NCBI GenBank assembly: GCA_947472635.1
Contig: CANJDY010000120.1
Coordinates: 1-8,076, forward strand
DNA: 8,076 bases
Direction: 5' to 3'
Origin: Chitinophagaceae bacterium
Lineage (GTDB): Bacteria > Bacteroidota > Bacteroidia > Chitinophagales > Chitinophagaceae
The notes below the pieces were generated by a model. That model was not told where the DNA came from. It did not search any database and saw nothing but the letters and a program-made list of their open reading frames with translations. Made by a program: the position numbers and the translations under genes. Below are positions 6,475 through 8,076 of this stretch, one piece after another (the first letter of the stretch is position 1; the number at the start of each line of letters is the position of its first letter).

Positions 6475-6951
6475 ATGTTTATTGTAAAATATATCAAGGA
6501 GGTTTATAGCGGACTCAAATCATTGGCCGTAGGTCTTCGGCGTACGTTCTATTATTTTACGCATCACAAGGAAATTATTACCCAGCAATATCCTGATAAC
6601 AGGGAGACCTTGGTTTTTCCGGATAGGTTTAAGGGAGAAGTGGTGATGGGTCATGATGATAACAACGAGCATGCTTGTACGGGCTGTACGGCTTGTGAAC
6701 TGGCTTGCCCCAATGCAACCATTAAAATCATTACCAAATTTGATGTCACCCCCGAAGGGAAAAAGAAAAAGGCGATTGATAAATTTGTATATCACTTAGA
6801 GCTTTGTACGATGTGTAATCTTTGCGTGGTAGCCTGCCCTACAGATGCCATTAAAATGGCACAAACATTTGAACATAGTGTGTTTAATCGGGCTGAGCTG
6901 ACGAAAGTTTTAAATAAACCGGAGTCTAAGGTTAGGGAAGGAGTGGAATAA
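6475..6951 (+). CDS. nuoI: NADH-quinone oxidoreductase (complex I) subunit I, two [4Fe-4S] clusters
   Basis: Peripheral-arm ferredoxin-like subunit carrying clusters N6a and N6b, which lead electrons to N2 in NuoB. In the 158-residue product both cysteine sets are complete: CTGCTACELACP (C68, C71, C74, C78) and CTMCNLCVVACP (C111, C114, C117, C121). The N-terminal 30 residues (YIKEVYSGLKSLAVGLRRTF) fit the amphipathic helices that lie on the membrane against NuoH and NuoA. CNLC replaces the common CGLC in the second set, a mild variation. The frame could open at TTG 6466, but ATG 6475 is preferred since TTG adds only three residues. In an enzyme lacking NuoE, F and G this subunit is near the place where an external electron donor would have to dock; that role is inferred. 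Confidence 0.96.
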   Translation: MFIVKYIKEVYSGLKSLAVGLRRTFYYFTHHKEIITQQYPDNRETLVFPDRFKGEVVMGHDDNNEHACTGCTACELACPNATIKIITKFDVTPEGKKKKAIDKFVYHLELCTMCNLCVVACPTDAIKMAQTFEHSVFNRAELTKVLNKPESKVREGVE

Positions 6952-7019
6952 ACAAAGCCATTTGGGGTGGAGTTTTTTTTAATTTATTAGCGTTAACTAT
7001 TTTATACAACCATCTTTCA

Positions 7020-7538
7020 ATGAGCGGATCAACTATTATTTTTTACCTACTATCAACGTTTATCTTGGTGAGTGGAATCCTGTCGGTTACTACCCGAAAA
7101 ATATTTCGGGCAGCCATTTTTTTATTGTTTTCATTGGTAGGCATTGCCGGTTTGTATTTCTGGATGCAATATGAATTTATTGCAGCTGTTCAGATTGTAG
7201 TGTATGTGGGTGGCATTACTGTACTAATCATTTTTTCCATTTTTTTAACACAGCAGGCAGGGGAGTTGTTACCCAAGCAAAATAAAGGAAGAGTTTTATT
7301 TTCAGTGCTGGCAGCTTTTTGTGGTTTTGCATTGACATTATTGCAGGTCTTTCGGCACGCATTCAATCGAACCTTCGAAATACCTATTTTGCCCAGAATG
7401 GAAAATATCGGCAATCAAATGTTGGGGGTAGAAGACAATGGATTTGCATTACCTTTTGAAGTGGTGAGTATCTTGCTGCTGGCGGCACTGATTGGTTGTA
7501 TTGTAATTGCTTTACGTTCTAAACCCGCAACTGTATGA
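7020..7538 (+). CDS. nuoJ: NADH-quinone oxidoreductase (complex I) subunit J
   Basis: Membrane-arm subunit lying between NuoH and NuoK and taking part in coupling quinone reduction to proton movement. The 172-residue product has five hydrophobic segments (about 5-22, 30-48, 52-77, 91-110 and 146-166). The third carries the family motif QIVVYVGGITVLIIF (58-72), in the helix known to undergo a pi-bulge change in complex I. The last helix begins FEVVSILLLAALIG (146-159). The ATG at 7020 follows nuoI by 68 bases. That gap has a run of eight T at 6973-6980 without a convincing stem before it. The stop codon overlaps the start of nuoK, so the two are probably translationally coupled. Confidence 0.95.
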   Translation: MSGSTIIFYLLSTFILVSGILSVTTRKIFRAAIFLLFSLVGIAGLYFWMQYEFIAAVQIVVYVGGITVLIIFSIFLTQQAGELLPKQNKGRVLFSVLAAFCGFALTLLQVFRHAFNRTFEIPILPRMENIGNQMLGVEDNGFALPFEVVSILLLAALIGCIVIALRSKPATV

Positions 7539-7849
7539 TGGAGCCAGGATTATATCATGTTTTGTTTATTAGCACCGCCCTTTTTTTTATAGGGGTATTT
7601 GGGTTTCTTACCCGGCGCAACCTGATTACCATGTTGATGAGTATTGAGCTGGTACTTAATAGTGTGAACATTAATTTTATTGCATTCAATAAATATGTAT
7701 GGCCTAATAAATTGGATGGATTGTTCTTTTCAATTTTTGTAATTGCTATTGCTGCTGCAGAAGCTGCGGTAGCCATTGCAATCATTATCAATTTATATAG
7801 AACTCATCAATCGATTGATGTAGAAAACGCTGAAGATTTAAAATTTTAA
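7535..7849 (+). CDS. nuoK: NADH-quinone oxidoreductase (complex I) subunit K
   Basis: Small membrane subunit related to MrpC antiporter subunits and part of the proton-translocating chain. The 104-residue product has three membrane helices (about 7-25, 29-51 and 62-87). The two essential buried glutamates are present: E38 in SIELVLNSVNINFIAF and E76 in AIAAAEAAVAIAI. The junction with nuoJ reads ATGATG, so either 7535 (four-base overlap with nuoJ) or 7538 (one-base overlap) may be used; the protein differs by one Met only. The C-terminal tail SIDVENAEDLKF is polar and ends the protein at the usual family length of about 100 residues. nuoL follows after 45 bases. Confidence 0.96.
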   Translation: MMEPGLYHVLFISTALFFIGVFGFLTRRNLITMLMSIELVLNSVNINFIAFNKYVWPNKLDGLFFSIFVIAIAAAEAAVAIAIIINLYRTHQSIDVENAEDLKF

Positions 7850-7853
7850 AAAC

Positions 7854-7881
7854 TTCTCTTTTGTTACTGAATAAAAGGGAA
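7854..7881 (+). repeat. Stem-loop in the nuoK-nuoL gap
   Basis: TTCTCTTTT (7854-7862) and AAAAGGGAA (7873-7881) can pair over nine positions with one T-G wobble, around a ten-base loop. It is AT-rich and has no T run after it, so read-through into nuoL is expected. It starts five bases after the nuoK stop and ends 13 bases before the first possible nuoL start. Confidence 0.4.
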
Positions 7882-7894
7882 AGACACTTACTTT

Positions 7895-8076
7895 ATGATG
7901 AATGAGTTGTTACAAATCCGAATGCTTGGAATCTTTTCTTTTGGAATAGATCTAGGATGGGCTTTATTGATAATTCCCTTGCTGCCGCTGACTGGCTTTC
8001 TTGTGCTAGGTTTGTATGGAAGAAAACATATAAAACAGTCTTCAGGTATTTTTGCAACGTTACTTTTATCGGTATC
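7895..8076 (+). CDS. nuoL: NADH-quinone oxidoreductase (complex I) subunit L, N-terminal part (runs off right edge)
   Basis: NuoL is the most distal antiporter-like subunit of the membrane arm and one of the proton pumps. Only the first 60 codons plus two bases lie in the window, out of more than 600 residues usual for the family. Seen: a first hydrophobic helix with LIIPLLPLTGFLVLGLYGRK (25-44), the characteristic NuoL opening, followed by the start of a second hydrophobic segment. Two adjacent Met codons (7895 and 7898) are possible starts and differ by one residue. NuoM or NuoN are less likely given this motif and the position right after nuoK. The catalytic Lys and Glu residues and the long lateral helix are beyond the edge. 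No Shine-Dalgarno sequence is present. Confidence 0.92.
   Translation, partial: MMNELLQIRMLGIFSFGIDLGWALLIIPLLPLTGFLVLGLYGRKHIKQSSGIFATLLLSV

Noticed and set aside
6496..6503. Strong Shine-Dalgarno-like AAGGAGGT
   Set aside because: It lies inside nuoI with no in-frame start at a suitable distance, and this organism does not appear to use such sites.
6973..6980. Run of eight T in the nuoI-nuoJ gap as a possible terminator
   Set aside because: No stem longer than about three pairs precedes it.

Overview
The window looks like chromosomal DNA of a Bacteroidota bacterium, possibly of the Chitinophagaceae/Sphingobacteriia group. It is AT-rich. None of the ten visible gene starts has a convincing Shine-Dalgarno sequence; the bases before the starts are mostly AT-rich. 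Two candidate promoters resemble the Bacteroidota -33/-7 pattern (TTG, then TAnnTTTG). The placement rests on these features and on the look of the proteins, not on a database search.

Layout. Positions 1-1382 (minus strand) hold the first 460 codons of mfd, the transcription-repair coupling factor, running off the left edge. A 230-base divergent spacer follows. Everything else is on the plus strand: a stand-alone FAD/NAD(P)H oxidoreductase of the ferredoxin-reductase superfamily (1613-2332), a 160-base spacer with several small repeats and a candidate promoter, then the respiratory complex I operon nuoA-B-C-D-H-I-J-K and the first 60 codons of nuoL. nuoL runs off the right edge; nuoM and nuoN would be expected beyond it.

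How the genes work together. NuoB, C, D and I form the connecting arm that carries electrons through Fe-S clusters to quinone. NuoA, H, J, K and L (with the unseen M and N) form the membrane proton-pumping arm. The genes for the NADH-oxidising module (nuoE, nuoF, nuoG) are absent from their usual place between nuoD and nuoH, where only 101 non-coding bases lie. This matches the known 11-subunit form of complex I, whose donor is thought to be ferredoxin or another carrier rather than NADH directly. The flavoprotein gene just upstream is a speculative candidate for supplying or exchanging electrons with it.

No clearly new system was found. The points most worth a second look are the missing NADH module together with the flanking flavoprotein, and a perfect 16-base palindrome that overlaps the candidate nuoA promoter and ends five bases before the nuoA start codon. 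There is no gene-free stretch longer than 300 bases, and I saw no RNA gene, mobile element or CRISPR array.
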